Positions 22,369-32,529 of a DNA stretch of 64,000 nt are shown in pieces (the stretch's first letter is position 1; each line of letters begins with the position of its first letter). Made by a program: the position numbers and the translations under genes. The notes under the pieces are model-generated. The model saw nothing but the letters and a program-made list of their open reading frames with translations. It did no database searches and was not told the origin of the DNA. The stretch spans positions 62,001 through 126,000 of the forward strand of contig MLHP01000024.1 in assembly GCA_001999425.1 (NCBI GenBank), written 5' to 3'. The stretch is from Rodentibacter genomosp. 2 (GTDB taxonomy: Bacteria; Pseudomonadota; Gammaproteobacteria; Enterobacterales; Pasteurellaceae).

Positions 22369-24078
22369 ATGAAGTTATTTTTAACCCAATCAGATAATGT
22401 AGGTAGCGCAAAAGCCTATTTGTTGCGTGAGGTATTTCGTGCAGCGGCACAGAAAGCTGATATATCGTTAACAGAAAACCTTGCAGAGGCAGATATTGTT
22501 CTCGTTGTGGGGTCAAAATTGCCAAATAATTCTGTCCTGGTAGGCAAAAAAGTCTTACTTGTGTGCGAAGAAAGTGCAATGAATGCACCGGAAACAACCC
22601 TTACAAATGCACAAACTCAAGCTGTGGATTATGTTGCACCGGAAAGTGCGGTTAATTTTAGCGGTGTTTCTAAGGTAAAAAATATTGTTGCCGTTACCGC
22701 CTGCCCAACCGGCGTTGCGCATACTTTTATGTCCGCAGAGGCTATAGAAGCTTATGCGAAAAAACAAGGTTGGAATGTAAAAGTGGAAACCCGCGGTCAG
22801 GTGGGTGCTGGTAATGAAATTACAGCGGAAGAAGTAGCGACTGCCGATCTTGTTTTTGTGGCAGCGGATATTGATGTGCCATTGGACAAATTTAAAGGCA
22901 AACCTATGTATCGTACTTCCACCGGTTTAGCGTTGAAGAAAACGGCACAAGAGTTTGATAAAGCCTTTAAAGAAGCCAAAATATTTGAGGGCGATAGCTC
23001 CAAAGCGACAAATACCGAAGAAAAGGGCGAGAAAAAAGGAATTTACAAACATTTGATGACAGGGGTATCCCATATGTTGCCTTTCGTTGTTGCTGGTGGA
23101 TTATTAATTGCTATTGCTTTTGCATTAGGTGGTATTTATGCGGGAGATAAGGAAAATTTAGGAACATTAGCTTTTGATATTAAATATATTGGTGATACAG
23201 CATTTGGATTGATGATTGCTGCTTTTGCTGGTTATGTTGCTTATTCTATCGCGGATAGACCGGGTTTAGTTGTTGGTTTTGTAAGTGGTATGCTTGCATA
23301 CAAAGGTGAATTGGGTCTTGTTGATGGTAATCTCACTAATTTAGGCGGCACAGGTATTTTAGGCGGTATTTTAGCAGGTTTCTTATCAGGGTATATTGTT
23401 AAACTTTTAAATACTACTATTAAGTTACCAGCAAGTTTTTTATCATTAAAGCCAATTTTAATTTTACCTTTACTGGGAACTGGAATAGTTAGTTTATTAA
23501 TGCTTTATATTTTTATCCCGCCAATTAAAGTTATTATGGATAACTTAGTTGAATGGTTAAATTCTATGGGACAAGCTAATGCTTTAATTCTTGGTGCTGT
23601 TGTTGGGGCAATGATGTGCGTTGATATGGGCGGACCAATTAATAAGGCCGCTTATACTTTCGGTACGGGGCTTATTGCATCACAAGTTTATACTCCGATG
23701 GCAGCTATTATGGCAGCAGGTATGGTGCCACCAATCGGTATGGCGATTGCCACTTGGATTGCTCGCAATAAATTTACCGCGAACCAACGGGATGCCGGAA
23801 AAGCCTCTTTTGTATTAGGATTATGTTTTATTTCAGAAGGCGCATTGCCGTTTGTGGCGGCGGATCCGATTCGTGTGATTATCAGTTCTGTTGTCGGTGG
23901 GGCAACGGCCGGTGCGATTTCAATGGCTTCAGACATTACATTACAAGCGCCACATGGCGGTTTATTTGTGATCCCGTTTGTTTCCGAACCAGTTCGTTAT
24001 TTAGCGGCAATTGCAGCCGGAGCTTTAATTACCGGCGTGATTTATGCAGTAATTAAACCAAGAGCGACAATGGAATAA
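22369..24078 (+). CDS. fruA: PTS fructose-specific EIIB'BC component
   Basis: The 569-residue permease imports fructose and phosphorylates it to fructose 1-phosphate. Residues 1-100 form the degenerate B' domain, residues about 103-200 the active IIB domain with the phosphocysteine in VTACPTGVAHTFMSAEAIE, and residues about 220-565 the membrane IIC domain with 8-10 helices (GVSHMLPFVVAGGLLIAIAFALGG at its start). I use ATG 22369, which follows GAAGGATAATAGA; a TTG five codons upstream overlaps fruK. Sequence and length agree with FruA of enteric bacteria. Confidence 0.97.
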   Translation: MKLFLTQSDNVGSAKAYLLREVFRAAAQKADISLTENLAEADIVLVVGSKLPNNSVLVGKKVLLVCEESAMNAPETTLTNAQTQAVDYVAPESAVNFSGVSKVKNIVAVTACPTGVAHTFMSAEAIEAYAKKQGWNVKVETRGQVGAGNEITAEEVATADLVFVAADIDVPLDKFKGKPMYRTSTGLALKKTAQEFDKAFKEAKIFEGDSSKATNTEEKGEKKGIYKHLMTGVSHMLPFVVAGGLLIAIAFALGGIYAGDKENLGTLAFDIKYIGDTAFGLMIAAFAGYVAYSIADRPGLVVGFVSGMLAYKGELGLVDGNLTNLGGTGILGGILAGFLSGYIVKLLNTTIKLPASFLSLKPILILPLLGTGIVSLLMLYIFIPPIKVIMDNLVEWLNSMGQANALILGAVVGAMMCVDMGGPINKAAYTFGTGLIASQVYTPMAAIMAAGMVPPIGMAIATWIARNKFTANQRDAGKASFVLGLCFISEGALPFVAADPIRVIISSVVGGATAGAISMASDITLQAPHGGLFVIPFVSEPVRYLAAIAAGALITGVIYAVIKPRATME

Positions 24079-24086
24079 TCAAGCTA

Positions 24087-24143
24087 AAGTGCGGTTAGTT
24101 TTTCAGCTATTTTTAAAACGTTGGAAAATTTAACCGCTCTTTT
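24087..24143. terminator. Mixed uptake-sequence inverted pair after fruA
   Basis: A forward AAAGTGCGGTTA near 24087 and a reverse variant TTAACCGCTCTTTT near 24130 lie 30 bases apart in inverted orientation. The stem is imperfect because the second copy is of the GAGCGGT variant, so terminator strength is uncertain. Confidence 0.45.
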
Positions 24144-24159
24144 ATAAATAGGGGGCTGT

Positions 24160-24429
24160 ATGGAAAAATATAATAAACTTCGCATTGAGTGGGATTGTCG
24201 TCGGGGAATGCTGGAACTTGATAAAATCATTATGCCGTTCTACAAACATCATTTTGATCAACTCTCGGATGAGCAAAAAGATATTTTTATTCGATTACTT
24301 GCTTCTACCGATTTACAGCTTTTCTCTTGGTTTTTTAACCGTGGCAAATCTGAGGATATTGAACTACAAAATATGGTGGAATATATTCAAACCATACAAA
24401 AATGCCCTCCACCTAAATTTATTTTTTAA
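24160..24429 (+). CDS. sdhE: FAD assembly factor SdhE
   Basis: An 89-residue helical protein. The N-terminal motif IEWDCRRGMLELD matches the RGxxE signature through which SdhE attaches FAD to succinate dehydrogenase or fumarate reductase flavoproteins. WFFNRG near residue 56 is the second conserved patch. It starts at ATG 24160 behind AGGGGG. The gene stands alone between fruA and rpoE. Overlapping open frames in other phases are shadows. Confidence 0.9.
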   Translation: MEKYNKLRIEWDCRRGMLELDKIIMPFYKHHFDQLSDEQKDIFIRLLASTDLQLFSWFFNRGKSEDIELQNMVEYIQTIQKCPPPKFIF

Positions 24430-24434
24430 CCTTT

Positions 24435-24461
24435 GAACTTTTTAAACTCGCTTATGTCAGA
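24435..24461 (+). promoter_or_regulatory. Sigma-E-type autoregulatory promoter of rpoE
   Basis: GAACTT (24435-24440), 16-bp spacer and TCAGA (24457-24461), 64 bp before rpoE. It fits the sigma-E consensus with one mismatch in the -10. Sigma-E drives its own operon in E. coli. Confidence 0.55.
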
Positions 24462-24525
24462 TAAAGCAAGTGAGAGCTTGATGTCTTGAGTATTAAGGCG
24501 TGTTAGGCATAGCATTAGGAGAAAT

Positions 24526-25101
24526 ATGGCTGAACAGCTAACAGATCAAGCTTTGGTAGAAAGGGTACAACAAGGCGATAAAAAAGCCTTTAATTTATTA
24601 GTTTCGCGTTATCAAAATAAAGTAGCCGGATTACTTACCCGCTACGTTTCGCGTAATGATATTCCTGATGTTGTGCAGGAATCCTTTATAAAAGCCTATC
24701 GTTCCATTGAATCTTTCCGGGGAGATAGTGCGTTCTACACTTGGCTATACAGGATTGCCGTTAATACGGCAAAAAATTATCTAACGGCACAGGGGCGTCG
24801 CCCTCCAAGCGAAGATATTTTAGCGGATGATGCCGAAAATTATGATGTGGGAACCCATCTTCGTGATGTGGATACTCCGGAAAATGAAATGTTATCCGAC
24901 GAACTGGAAAAAATCGTATTTGATACGATTAATGGTATGCCGGAAGATTTAAAGAGTGCGATTACCCTTCGTGAATTAGAAGGATTAAGCTATGAAGATA
25001 TCGCAGAAATTATGAACTGTCCCGTAGGCACTGTGCGTTCTCGAATTTTCCGCGCGCGTGAAATTATCGAAAACAAAATACAACCGCTTATGCAACGTTA
25101 A
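24526..25101 (+). CDS. rpoE: RNA polymerase sigma-E factor
   Basis: A 191-residue ECF sigma factor. Region 2 includes DIPDVVQESFIKAYRSIESFRGDSAFYTWLYRIAVNTAKNY-type sequence (residues about 43-85), and region 4 has the helix-turn-helix GLSYEDIAEIMNCPVGTVRSR near residues 153-173. It directs envelope-stress transcription. It is followed directly by its anti-sigma factor gene rseA. Length and sequence match E. coli RpoE closely. Confidence 0.98.
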   Translation: MAEQLTDQALVERVQQGDKKAFNLLVSRYQNKVAGLLTRYVSRNDIPDVVQESFIKAYRSIESFRGDSAFYTWLYRIAVNTAKNYLTAQGRRPPSEDILADDAENYDVGTHLRDVDTPENEMLSDELEKIVFDTINGMPEDLKSAITLRELEGLSYEDIAEIMNCPVGTVRSRIFRAREIIENKIQPLMQR

Positions 25102-25118
25102 TGAAGTCGGAGTTTAAA

Positions 25119-25703
25119 ATGCAAAAAGAGTTACTTTCAGCCTATATGGATGGCGAGCAAGTGGATGCAGCATTCACAGAGGAATTGTGTAAAAATGAGT
25201 CTTTACGCCAGTCTTGGGCAACTTATCATGTGGCTCGTGCAGTAATGCGGAAAGAAAGTGCGGTTATTTTAGGGGCTGATTTTACCGCAAAAATGGCTGA
25301 TTTAATTGAAAGTGAAGAAATTGAGAGAGTTGAAATCACGCAATCTCAACCAACACCTGAAGAAACACAACGTTTGCCGTTTATGCGTAAATTTAAGTCT
25401 TTCTTTGCGCCAATGGCACAAATTGCCGTAGCTGCTGGTGTATGTTTGGTAGCGGTGCTTGGTGTACAATCATTTAATGCAAAAAATGACGTAAATAATG
25501 CGCCGGAAACCCCGATTTTACAAACATTACCGTTTAATAATGCAGTCCAAGAAGTCAGTTATAATGCTCCGACTAAAGATGTGGCAACAACTGATCAAAT
25601 GGAACAAAAAAATCGGCGTATCGGAGCAATGTTACAAAACTATGAGTTACAGCGCCGTATGCATGCCGATACATTGAATATCGGTACCAATCAAGCAAAA
25701 TAA
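25119..25703 (+). CDS. rseA: Anti-sigma-E factor RseA
   Basis: A 194-residue bitopic inner-membrane protein. The N-terminal part (MQKELLSAYMDGEQVD) binds sigma-E in the cytosol, a membrane helix follows at about residues 100-118 (MAQIAVAAGVCLVAVLGV), and the rest is periplasmic. Under stress DegS and RseP cleave it. I choose ATG 25119 because a GGAG site lies 8 bp upstream and the N-terminus matches E. coli; a frame-compatible ATG at 25101 overlaps the rpoE stop. A hairpin separates it from rseB. Confidence 0.93.
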   Translation: MQKELLSAYMDGEQVDAAFTEELCKNESLRQSWATYHVARAVMRKESAVILGADFTAKMADLIESEEIERVEITQSQPTPEETQRLPFMRKFKSFFAPMAQIAVAAGVCLVAVLGVQSFNAKNDVNNAPETPILQTLPFNNAVQEVSYNAPTKDVATTDQMEQKNRRIGAMLQNYELQRRMHADTLNIGTNQAK

Positions 25704-25721
25704 TTATTAAATAAAATGAAT

Positions 25722-25763
25722 AAATTCACCACCAATCTTTGCGATGGCATGGTGAATTTTTTT
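25722..25763 (+). terminator. Intercistronic hairpin with T run between rseA and rseB
   Basis: AAATTCACCA (25722-25731) pairs with TGGTGAATTT (25750-25759), with further pairing in the loop (CCA-TC with GA-TGG), followed by seven T. It has the form of an intrinsic terminator inside the rpoE-rseA-rseB operon, and would lower rseB expression relative to rseA. Confidence 0.7.
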
Positions 25764-25781
25764 ATGAATTGTAAAGAATTT

Positions 25782-26735
25782 ATGAAAAAAAATGTCTTCA
25801 AATTGACCGCTCTTTTGCTTGTGTCTTTGTTTAGCTTTTCTGCTCCTGCAGAAGAACTTTCAGCAAAGAAAACGTTGGAAAAAATGGCGAATGCGGTGAA
25901 TAATCTCAACTACGAAATTGCTTTTGTGCAAACGTCGCCTTCCAATATGGATTCTTTCCGTTATCGACATATCAAACGGGATAACAAAACTTATGCACAG
26001 CTTGTTACATTGGATGGCGATCAACAGGAAATAATTCAGCGTGATAATTTGGTGAGTTATTTCCAACTAGATTCACGGGCTTTTACATTGAATAGCGGAA
26101 GCATTGTTGATGCTTTACCGGCAGTGATTCGTAGTAATTTTAATAAATTAGCGGAAAATTATGATTTTATTCCTTTAGGGAAAAGCCGTGTTGCCGGACG
26201 TTTCGTAGATACCATTCGTATTGTGCCGAAAGATGATTTTCGCTACCAATATTTGGTTTTTGTTGATGAAGAAAACGGCTTATTACTGCGTGGCGATATG
26301 CTCGACAGAGATGGTAAATTACTTGATCAGTTCCGCGTAGTAACCCTTTATATTGATGATCGCTTAAAAGGATTAACAGAGTATTTAAATAAGGTTTCCA
26401 TGCCGCCGTTATTAAATGAAACGCAAAATGCGGTTTCTTCTCTAAATTGGAAACCAAGCTGGTTGCCAAAAGGGTTTGAAAGCCTTCGCCACAGCCAAGA
26501 TTTATTTGATGGAGAAACGATTGACAGCACTTTATTTAGTGATGGATTGTTTACTTTCACGTTATATGTCACAAAGGCGGAAGGGCAACAGTTGAATCCT
26601 GATCAAGTGTGGAAACAAGGCGAATATACCCTGTATAGCGAGGTGGTTGGAGACAAAGAAATAACCTTTATTGGACAATTACCTATTGCTACTGCCAAGC
26701 GCATTGTGCAGGAAGTTCGGTTTTTCGGTAACTAA
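25782..26735 (+). CDS. rseB: Sigma-E regulatory protein RseB
   Basis: A 317-residue periplasmic protein of the MucB/RseB family, with signal peptide (residues 1-22, cleaved near SAPA-EE) and the two-domain layout: a LolA-like N-domain and a smaller C-domain starting near SLNWKPSWLPKGFE. It binds the periplasmic part of RseA and shields it from DegS until it senses lipopolysaccharide or mislocalised lipoprotein. I start at ATG 25782 (MKKNVFKLTALLL), which gives a normal signal peptide and the 318-residue length seen in E. coli; longer frames run through a hairpin. A variant uptake sequence encodes LTALL in the signal peptide. Confidence 0.93.
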   Translation: MKKNVFKLTALLLVSLFSFSAPAEELSAKKTLEKMANAVNNLNYEIAFVQTSPSNMDSFRYRHIKRDNKTYAQLVTLDGDQQEIIQRDNLVSYFQLDSRAFTLNSGSIVDALPAVIRSNFNKLAENYDFIPLGKSRVAGRFVDTIRIVPKDDFRYQYLVFVDEENGLLLRGDMLDRDGKLLDQFRVVTLYIDDRLKGLTEYLNKVSMPPLLNETQNAVSSLNWKPSWLPKGFESLRHSQDLFDGETIDSTLFSDGLFTFTLYVTKAEGQQLNPDQVWKQGEYTLYSEVVGDKEITFIGQLPIATAKRIVQEVRFFGN

Positions 26736-26768
26736 AAAAAGTGCGGTTGATTCTAACCGCATTTTTTA
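26735..26768. terminator. Uptake-sequence inverted pair / terminator after rseB
   Basis: AAAAAGTGCGGTT and AACCGCATTTTTT form an inverted pair around GATTCT. The right copy has lost one core base (GCACT became GCATT), giving a G-U pair in the RNA stem, so it still works as a hairpin but no longer as a perfect uptake sequence. Confidence 0.75.
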
Positions 26769-26876
26769 TATCTTATTTAAGTGATTAAATTTTTGTAAAA
26801 AATCTTCAAACCCTTTAACTTTAAGGTAAACTAATGCGGTTAATTCTTATTTTTTATTATATTTAGTGAATTAAAA

Positions 26877-28613
26877 ATGAAAAAATATCCTCTCAAACTG
26901 ACCGCACTTTTATTGTTTTTTCCCGCATTCTTTGCATTGGCGGAACAAACCGTAGATATCGAAATTCGCGGTATTCGGGGTGAACGTGCAATTCGTAATA
27001 CAGAACTCAATGTTGAACTGATTAATAAAGAAGAAATGGATGGTTCTGACCGTTATAAACAACTTGTTACGGAAGCCGTTGATAAAGGTTTGCGAGTGTT
27101 TGGTTATTACGACTCTTCCGTCTCCTTTGAGTTAAAAAAGCGTAAAAGCGGACGTGATTTATTGATCGCTCATGTCAAACCGGGAGAGCCAAGCAGAATT
27201 GCAGGTACGGATGTTAAGATAGAAGGGGAAGCGGCGCAGGATGAAAATTTTCAGGCATTACGTAAAAATTTACCCAAAGAGGGAGAATTGGTCGAACATC
27301 AAAAATATGATGATTATAAAAGTAGTATTTCTACCCTTGCCCTCGCGCGTGGTTATTTAGATGGAAAATTTACCGTTTCCCGTTTAGAAATTAGCCCTGA
27401 AACCCATCAAGCTTGGTGGCGGATGTTGTTTGATAGTGGCGTACGCTATCATTATGGTGAGATTAAATTTAATCGTTCACAGATTCGTGAAGATTATTTA
27501 CAGAATATGTTGAAGATTCGGCGCGGTGATCCTTATTTATTAAATCAACTTTCCGGATTAACCAATGATTTTTCCTCTACCGGCTGGTTCGGCTCCGTTT
27601 TGTTACAACCGCATATGGATGAACAAAATAAAGTAGTTAATTTGGAAGTATTACTATACCCACGTAAAAAAAATGCCGTAGAACTTGGTGTAGGGTTCGC
27701 TACGGACACCGGTCCGCATTTACAAATCGGTTGGACAAAACCGTGGATTAATAATCGTGGACATAGCTTCCGAACCAATCTTTATGTTTCTTCTCCGAAG
27801 CAAACCCTTGAGGCATCTTACAAAATTCCACTGTTAAAAAATCCACTAAATTATTATTACGAATTTTCCAGTGGTTTGGAAAATGAGGATAAAAATGATA
27901 CTAAAACCACTGCTATCACCTTGGCAGGGTTGCGTTATTGGAATAATGACGAAGGTTGGCAATATTTTGTCGGTGTACGTGCCCGTTATGATAAATTTAC
28001 TCAAGCGGATGTTAATGATAAAACCCTTTTAGTTTATCCGACCGGTGGATTTAATCGCACCCGTTTACGTGGCGGAATATTTCCGACGTGGGGTGATTCG
28101 CAGAAAATTACCGTTGATGTCGCCTACAAAGGATTACTTTCCGATGTGAGTTTTTATAAAGTGCAAGCCTCAACGGGTTGGATTCGCACTTATGCGGAAA
28201 ATCACCGTATTATTACTCGTGCTGAAATAGGTTATTTACATACCAAAGATATTAATAAGATCCCACCGACATTACGTTTTTTTGCCGGAGGGGATCGTAG
28301 CGTGCGGGGTTACGGCTATAAAAAGATTTCACCGAAAGATCATAATAATAAACTCGTGGGAGGCTCTCGTTTACTCACGGGATCCTTTGAATATCAATAC
28401 CAAGTTTATCCTGCTTGGTGGGGGGCAACCTTTGTAGATACAGGGCTTGCGGCAAATAATTTTAGTAATGAAGAATTACGCTATGGTGCCGGTGTAGGCG
28501 TGCGTTGGGCATCGCCGATGGGGGCAATCAAATTTGATATTGCGACGCCGATTCGCGACAAAGACAACAGTAAAAATATTCAATTCTATATCGGCTTAGG
28601 CACAGAAATTTAG
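26877..28613 (+). CDS. tamA: Translocation and assembly module subunit TamA
   Basis: A 578-residue Omp85-family outer-membrane protein: signal peptide (1-22, ending FALA-EQ), three POTRA-like domains (about 25-265), then a 16-strand barrel domain with the family motif [16 protein letters not shown] near residues 470-485 and a C-terminal FYIGLGTEI. With TamB it forms a transenvelope complex for outer-membrane assembly and phospholipid transport. An uptake sequence in reverse orientation encodes LTALLL of the signal peptide. It ends 8 bp before tamB. Confidence 0.96.
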   Translation: MKKYPLKLTALLLFFPAFFALAEQTVDIEIRGIRGERAIRNTELNVELINKEEMDGSDRYKQLVTEAVDKGLRVFGYYDSSVSFELKKRKSGRDLLIAHVKPGEPSRIAGTDVKIEGEAAQDENFQALRKNLPKEGELVEHQKYDDYKSSISTLALARGYLDGKFTVSRLEISPETHQAWWRMLFDSGVRYHYGEIKFNRSQIREDYLQNMLKIRRGDPYLLNQLSGLTNDFSSTGWFGSVLLQPHMDEQNKVVNLEVLLYPRKKNAVELGVGFATDTGPHLQIGWTKPWINNRGHSFRTNLYVSSPKQTLEASYKIPLLKNPLNYYYEFSSGLENEDKNDTKTTAITLAGLRYWNNDEGWQYFVGVRARYDKFTQADVNDKTLLVYPTGGFNRTRLRGGIFPTWGDSQKITVDVAYKGLLSDVSFYKVQASTGWIRTYAENHRIITRAEIGYLHTKDINKIPPTLRFFAGGDRSVRGYGYKKISPKDHNNKLVGGSRLLTGSFEYQYQVYPAWWGATFVDTGLAANNFSNEELRYGAGVGVRWASPMGAIKFDIATPIRDKDNSKNIQFYIGLGTEI

Positions 28614-28621
28614 GTTAAATT

Positions 28622-31600
28622 ATGTCGGAACAAGAAATAAAACAAACGGAAGAAACACCACCTAAAACGGTTTCAAAAAAGAAAAAAGGTTGTTTGCGTA
28701 AAGCGATTTGTTTGGGAAGTGCGGTCATTTTTGTTCCTGTTTTTGCCCTTGTGGGAATGCTTTCTTTTGATGCTGGGCAACGGAGCCTTATCCAACTGGC
28801 GGATAAACTGCTTGATGATCTTTCAATCGAACATATTGAGGGAGGGCTTCAACAAGGGTTAATTTTGCAAAATGTGCGTTATCAAACGGCAGGTATCGAT
28901 AGTCAAATTACCCAAGCACGCTTACAACTAGACTTTGGTTGTTTACTTTCTCGCAAAATTTGTGTGGAAGATATTTCTGTCAAATCCCCTAATATTTTAA
29001 TCGACACATCAAAATTACCACCCTCAGCCCCTCGGCAGACTGAAAATAACAAGATGGAAAAATTGAATTTGCCGATCAGTCTTGAGGTGAAAAATGTGAC
29101 GGTGGAAGCACTCAATCTTCAACTTGATCAAACCCATATTGTTCTTGAGCGTTTTCAAAGTGCGGTCAGTTTAAATAATGAATCGGGTTTGACCTTAGCA
29201 CCGACTGAACTCAATACACTTAACGTTAAAAGCATTCAATTCAATCAAACAGAAAAAACGGCTGAACCGAAAAATAATTCACCAGTGGATTGGGAGCGGA
29301 TTGAGCAAAATCTGACACCTGCATTTTTAGGTAATTTACAGGAAATTAATTTACCCTTTGATATTCATATTCCAAGCCTTGTGGCGAAGGATTGGCAATA
29401 TGTCTCTCAAAACGAACAAGCTGAAGAGCTACAACGCATTACCCTACCTTCCTTTATTCTGCAGGCTGATGCTACAGGGCATAATGTTCAACTCAAGAAA
29501 TTCGCCTTAGAAAGTTCGTTAGGCAATGTTAATTCACAGGGGGCATTACAACTTAAGGGTGATTTTCCTGTGAATTTGATCCTCACTTCTAAATTGAATG
29601 CCGTTCAATCCAAAGGAAAAGAAATCCTGCCTAAAAGTGATGTGCAATTTTTGCTTTCTGGATCATTGAAAAAAACGACCGCACTTTCTCTCAATACAAA
29701 AGGTGTGGTAAATGCGGAATTAAAGGGTGAGGTGAAATTGGCAGAAGACAAAATGCCATTGAATTTCAGCCTAAAAGCTTCCAATGGGCAATATTCTTTG
29801 GCAGAAGGATTGTCGCCACTTAAGTGGAATGATGTGGCGTTGAGATTAAACGGTGACTTACTGAATTATCGTGCGGAACTTGAGGGGAAAATTGAAGGAA
29901 TGGGACATATTCCGCCCACCCGTTTAACCCTTGATGCCGAAGGCAAATTATACGAGGTAAACATCACTCAATTCGATCTTGCCGCGCTTGGTGGTTCAGC
30001 GAAATTGAGCGGTTCGGCAAATTGGAAACACGGCGTAAAATGGAATGTGGATACGGCTCTAAATAAAATGAATATCCGTCCTTACGTTCCCACAATGCCG
30101 GCGGTGTTATCTGGTACATTAGCTACATCGGGTGCTGCGGGGAGTGCCGGTTGGCACGTGGATATCCCTACATTGGATTTAAACGGTACACTTTCTAACC
30201 GTCTGCTAAGTTTAAAAGGCAATCTGATCTTAAGTGATAAAGTATTGCTCAATACCCCTGAACTCTTGTTAAATTATGGTGAGAATCGACTTCACGCTAA
30301 AGGTTCGTTAAGTGAGCAATCTGACTTAGCGTTGGATATTAACGCGCCGAATTTACGGGGATTGTATAGTGATCTGGCGGGATCTGTGGTTGGGAAAGCC
30401 GTAGTAAAAGGCAAATTAACTGAACCGAATGTGACGATAGATCTCAATACGCAAAGCCTCCACTGGCAAACTCTAAATATTGCCAATGCGGCGATTAAAG
30501 GCAATATTTCGAGTTCTCCGTTGCTGAAAGGGGATTTGACAGTGAAAGGCGGTAATATTCGCTATGGTGATGCGCTGGCAATGCGTTCGGTCGATTTAAC
30601 ACTTTCCGGCGATGAAAAAAATCACAAATTAGTTTTAGCGTCTCAGGGTGAACCCGCTGCGGCGAATTTACAAATCTTCGGAAATTTTGACCGCACTTCG
30701 CAACAATGGCAAGGTAGTTTAAGTCAGGTAAAAATTGATACACCGATTGGTGAAGTCAAATCAAATCAGTCTATTCCCGTTACTTATAACAATAAAAAAG
30801 CCCAAATATCAGTTGGGGCGCATTGTTGGATAAATACGGATGTGGATTTGTGTTTCCCACAAACTTTTACTGCCGGCGCAAATGGTGAAATTCCGTTTAA
30901 TGTAAAACGTATTAACTTGGATTTGGTGAATAAACTGACTAAACAAGATAGCTTAAAGGGTCAGCTTCGCAGCGAGGGGAAAGTTGCCTGGTTTGCCGAT
31001 AAGCCGTTCGTTTTAAATGTTGCATTAAACGGTGATAACCTTGGTATTACGCAAAAGTTGGATTATCGCACTTTTAAATTAAATATTCCTAAATTGTCCC
31101 TCAATGCGGATATTCAAAATAATAATCTGACCTTAAAATCCGACATCAATATACAAAATCAAGGTCGTATTCATACCAATTTAAAATTGAATGATTTAAG
31201 CGGGGCGCGTCATCTTGGCGGAACCCTCAATATTGAACGCTTGAATTTAGCATTGGTAAACCAGCTATTCAGCAATGGTGAAAACATCAACGGTGAAATT
31301 GTTTCAACATTGACTTTAGCAGGAAATCTTGAAAAACCGTTATTGAACGGTTATTTTGATGTTCGGAATATGACAACCAAGCTGAAAATGTTACCTTTTG
31401 AAGTAACAAAAGGTGATATTGCCATTCGCTTTAATGGCACTAGCTCAACACTGCAAGGTAATGTGCAAACGCCGGAAGGACGTTTAACCATGACGGGGCG
31501 TGCAAATTGGGCAAATTTAGCTAATTGGAATACGGAAGTGCGGGCAGAAACGGAGAATTTTAAGCTCGATCTGCCTTCTATGGGTAAACTTCGCCTTTCT

Positions 31601-32518
31601 ACCAATGTATTGGCAAAAGCTACACCGAAATTATTGGAATTATCTGGCAATGTGGATATTCCATGGGCGAGAATTAAAGTAGATGCCTTGCCGGATAATG
31701 CAGAACCGGTGAGCGAAGATGAGGTCATTTTAAACGGACCACGCAAGAGTAAAGAGGAATTAATTAACCGTGAATTTGCTTCAACCACCAAATCGGGTAT
31801 GGAAATTCGCTCTGATCTGAACATCAAAATCGGTAACGATGTACATTTTGATGCCTACGGTTTCAAATCCAATTTGGAAGGCTTACTTTCTGTGAAACAA
31901 GAAAAAGGGCGGCTGGGATTGTACGGTCAAATAGATTTGAAAAACGGGCGTTACGCTTCTTTTGGACAAGATTTGCTTATTCGTAAAGGGCAAATTAATT
32001 TTGCGGGTTTACCTTCACAACCTATGCTAAATATTGAGGCGATCCGTAACCCGGAAGCCATGGAGGATAGTAATATCACCGCCGGCGTAAAAGTGGTGGG
32101 TGTGGCAAGCAATCCGGAAGTCACCATATTCTCAAACCCGAGTAAACCACAAGATCAGGCACTTTCCTACTTATTGACCGGACGTTCTTTGGAAGACAGC
32201 GGACAAGCAGGAAGTGGTGGTTCTGTTGGGGCTGCATTGCTTGGTATAGGGTTGGCGAAGAGCGGTAAACTTGTGGGCGGCATTGGCGAAGCCTTTGGAA
32301 TTCAAGATTTGAACCTTGGCACTGCCGGTGTGGGTGATAGTTCTAAAGTGCAAGTAAGCGGTAATATTGGCAAACGCTTACAAGTGAAATATGGGGTAGG
32401 TTTATTTGATGGTTTAGCCGAAGTTACCTTGCGTTATCGCTTATTGCCACAACTTTATTTTCAATCGGTTTCTAGTACAAACCAAGTTTTTGATTTACTT
32501 TATCAATTTGAATTTTAG
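28622..32518 (+). CDS. tamB: Translocation and assembly module subunit TamB
   Basis: A 1298-residue AsmA-like protein. A basic N-terminus (SKKKKGCLRKA) precedes one membrane helix (about residues 32-50), followed by a very long beta-rich periplasmic region that forms a lipid-conducting groove, and the conserved C-terminal DUF490/TamB domain with YGVGLFDGLAEVTLRYRLLP and the final aromatic YQFEF. Length is close to E. coli TamB (1259). It partners TamA, encoded just upstream. Confidence 0.97.
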   Translation: MSEQEIKQTEETPPKTVSKKKKGCLRKAICLGSAVIFVPVFALVGMLSFDAGQRSLIQLADKLLDDLSIEHIEGGLQQGLILQNVRYQTAGIDSQITQARLQLDFGCLLSRKICVEDISVKSPNILIDTSKLPPSAPRQTENNKMEKLNLPISLEVKNVTVEALNLQLDQTHIVLERFQSAVSLNNESGLTLAPTELNTLNVKSIQFNQTEKTAEPKNNSPVDWERIEQNLTPAFLGNLQEINLPFDIHIPSLVAKDWQYVSQNEQAEELQRITLPSFILQADATGHNVQLKKFALESSLGNVNSQGALQLKGDFPVNLILTSKLNAVQSKGKEILPKSDVQFLLSGSLKKTTALSLNTKGVVNAELKGEVKLAEDKMPLNFSLKASNGQYSLAEGLSPLKWNDVALRLNGDLLNYRAELEGKIEGMGHIPPTRLTLDAEGKLYEVNITQFDLAALGGSAKLSGSANWKHGVKWNVDTALNKMNIRPYVPTMPAVLSGTLATSGAAGSAGWHVDIPTLDLNGTLSNRLLSLKGNLILSDKVLLNTPELLLNYGENRLHAKGSLSEQSDLALDINAPNLRGLYSDLAGSVVGKAVVKGKLTEPNVTIDLNTQSLHWQTLNIANAAIKGNISSSPLLKGDLTVKGGNIRYGDALAMRSVDLTLSGDEKNHKLVLASQGEPAAANLQIFGNFDRTSQQWQGSLSQVKIDTPIGEVKSNQSIPVTYNNKKAQISVGAHCWINTDVDLCFPQTFTAGANGEIPFNVKRINLDLVNKLTKQDSLKGQLRSEGKVAWFADKPFVLNVALNGDNLGITQKLDYRTFKLNIPKLSLNADIQNNNLTLKSDINIQNQGRIHTNLKLNDLSGARHLGGTLNIERLNLALVNQLFSNGENINGEIVSTLTLAGNLEKPLLNGYFDVRNMTTKLKMLPFEVTKGDIAIRFNGTSSTLQGNVQTPEGRLTMTGRANWANLANWNTEVRAETENFKLDLPSMGKLRLSTNVLAKATPKLLELSGNVDIPWARIKVDALPDNAEPVSEDEVILNGPRKSKEELINREFASTTKSGMEIRSDLNIKIGNDVHFDAYGFKSNLEGLLSVKQEKGRLGLYGQIDLKNGRYASFGQDLLIRKGQINFAGLPSQPMLNIEAIRNPEAMEDSNITAGVKVVGVASNPEVTIFSNPSKPQDQALSYLLTGRSLEDSGQAGSGGSVGAALLGIGLAKSGKLVGGIGEAFGIQDLNLGTAGVGDSSKVQVSGNIGKRLQVKYGVGLFDGLAEVTLRYRLLPQLYFQSVSSTNQVFDLLYQFEF

Positions 32519-32529
32519 GAATCATTTTT

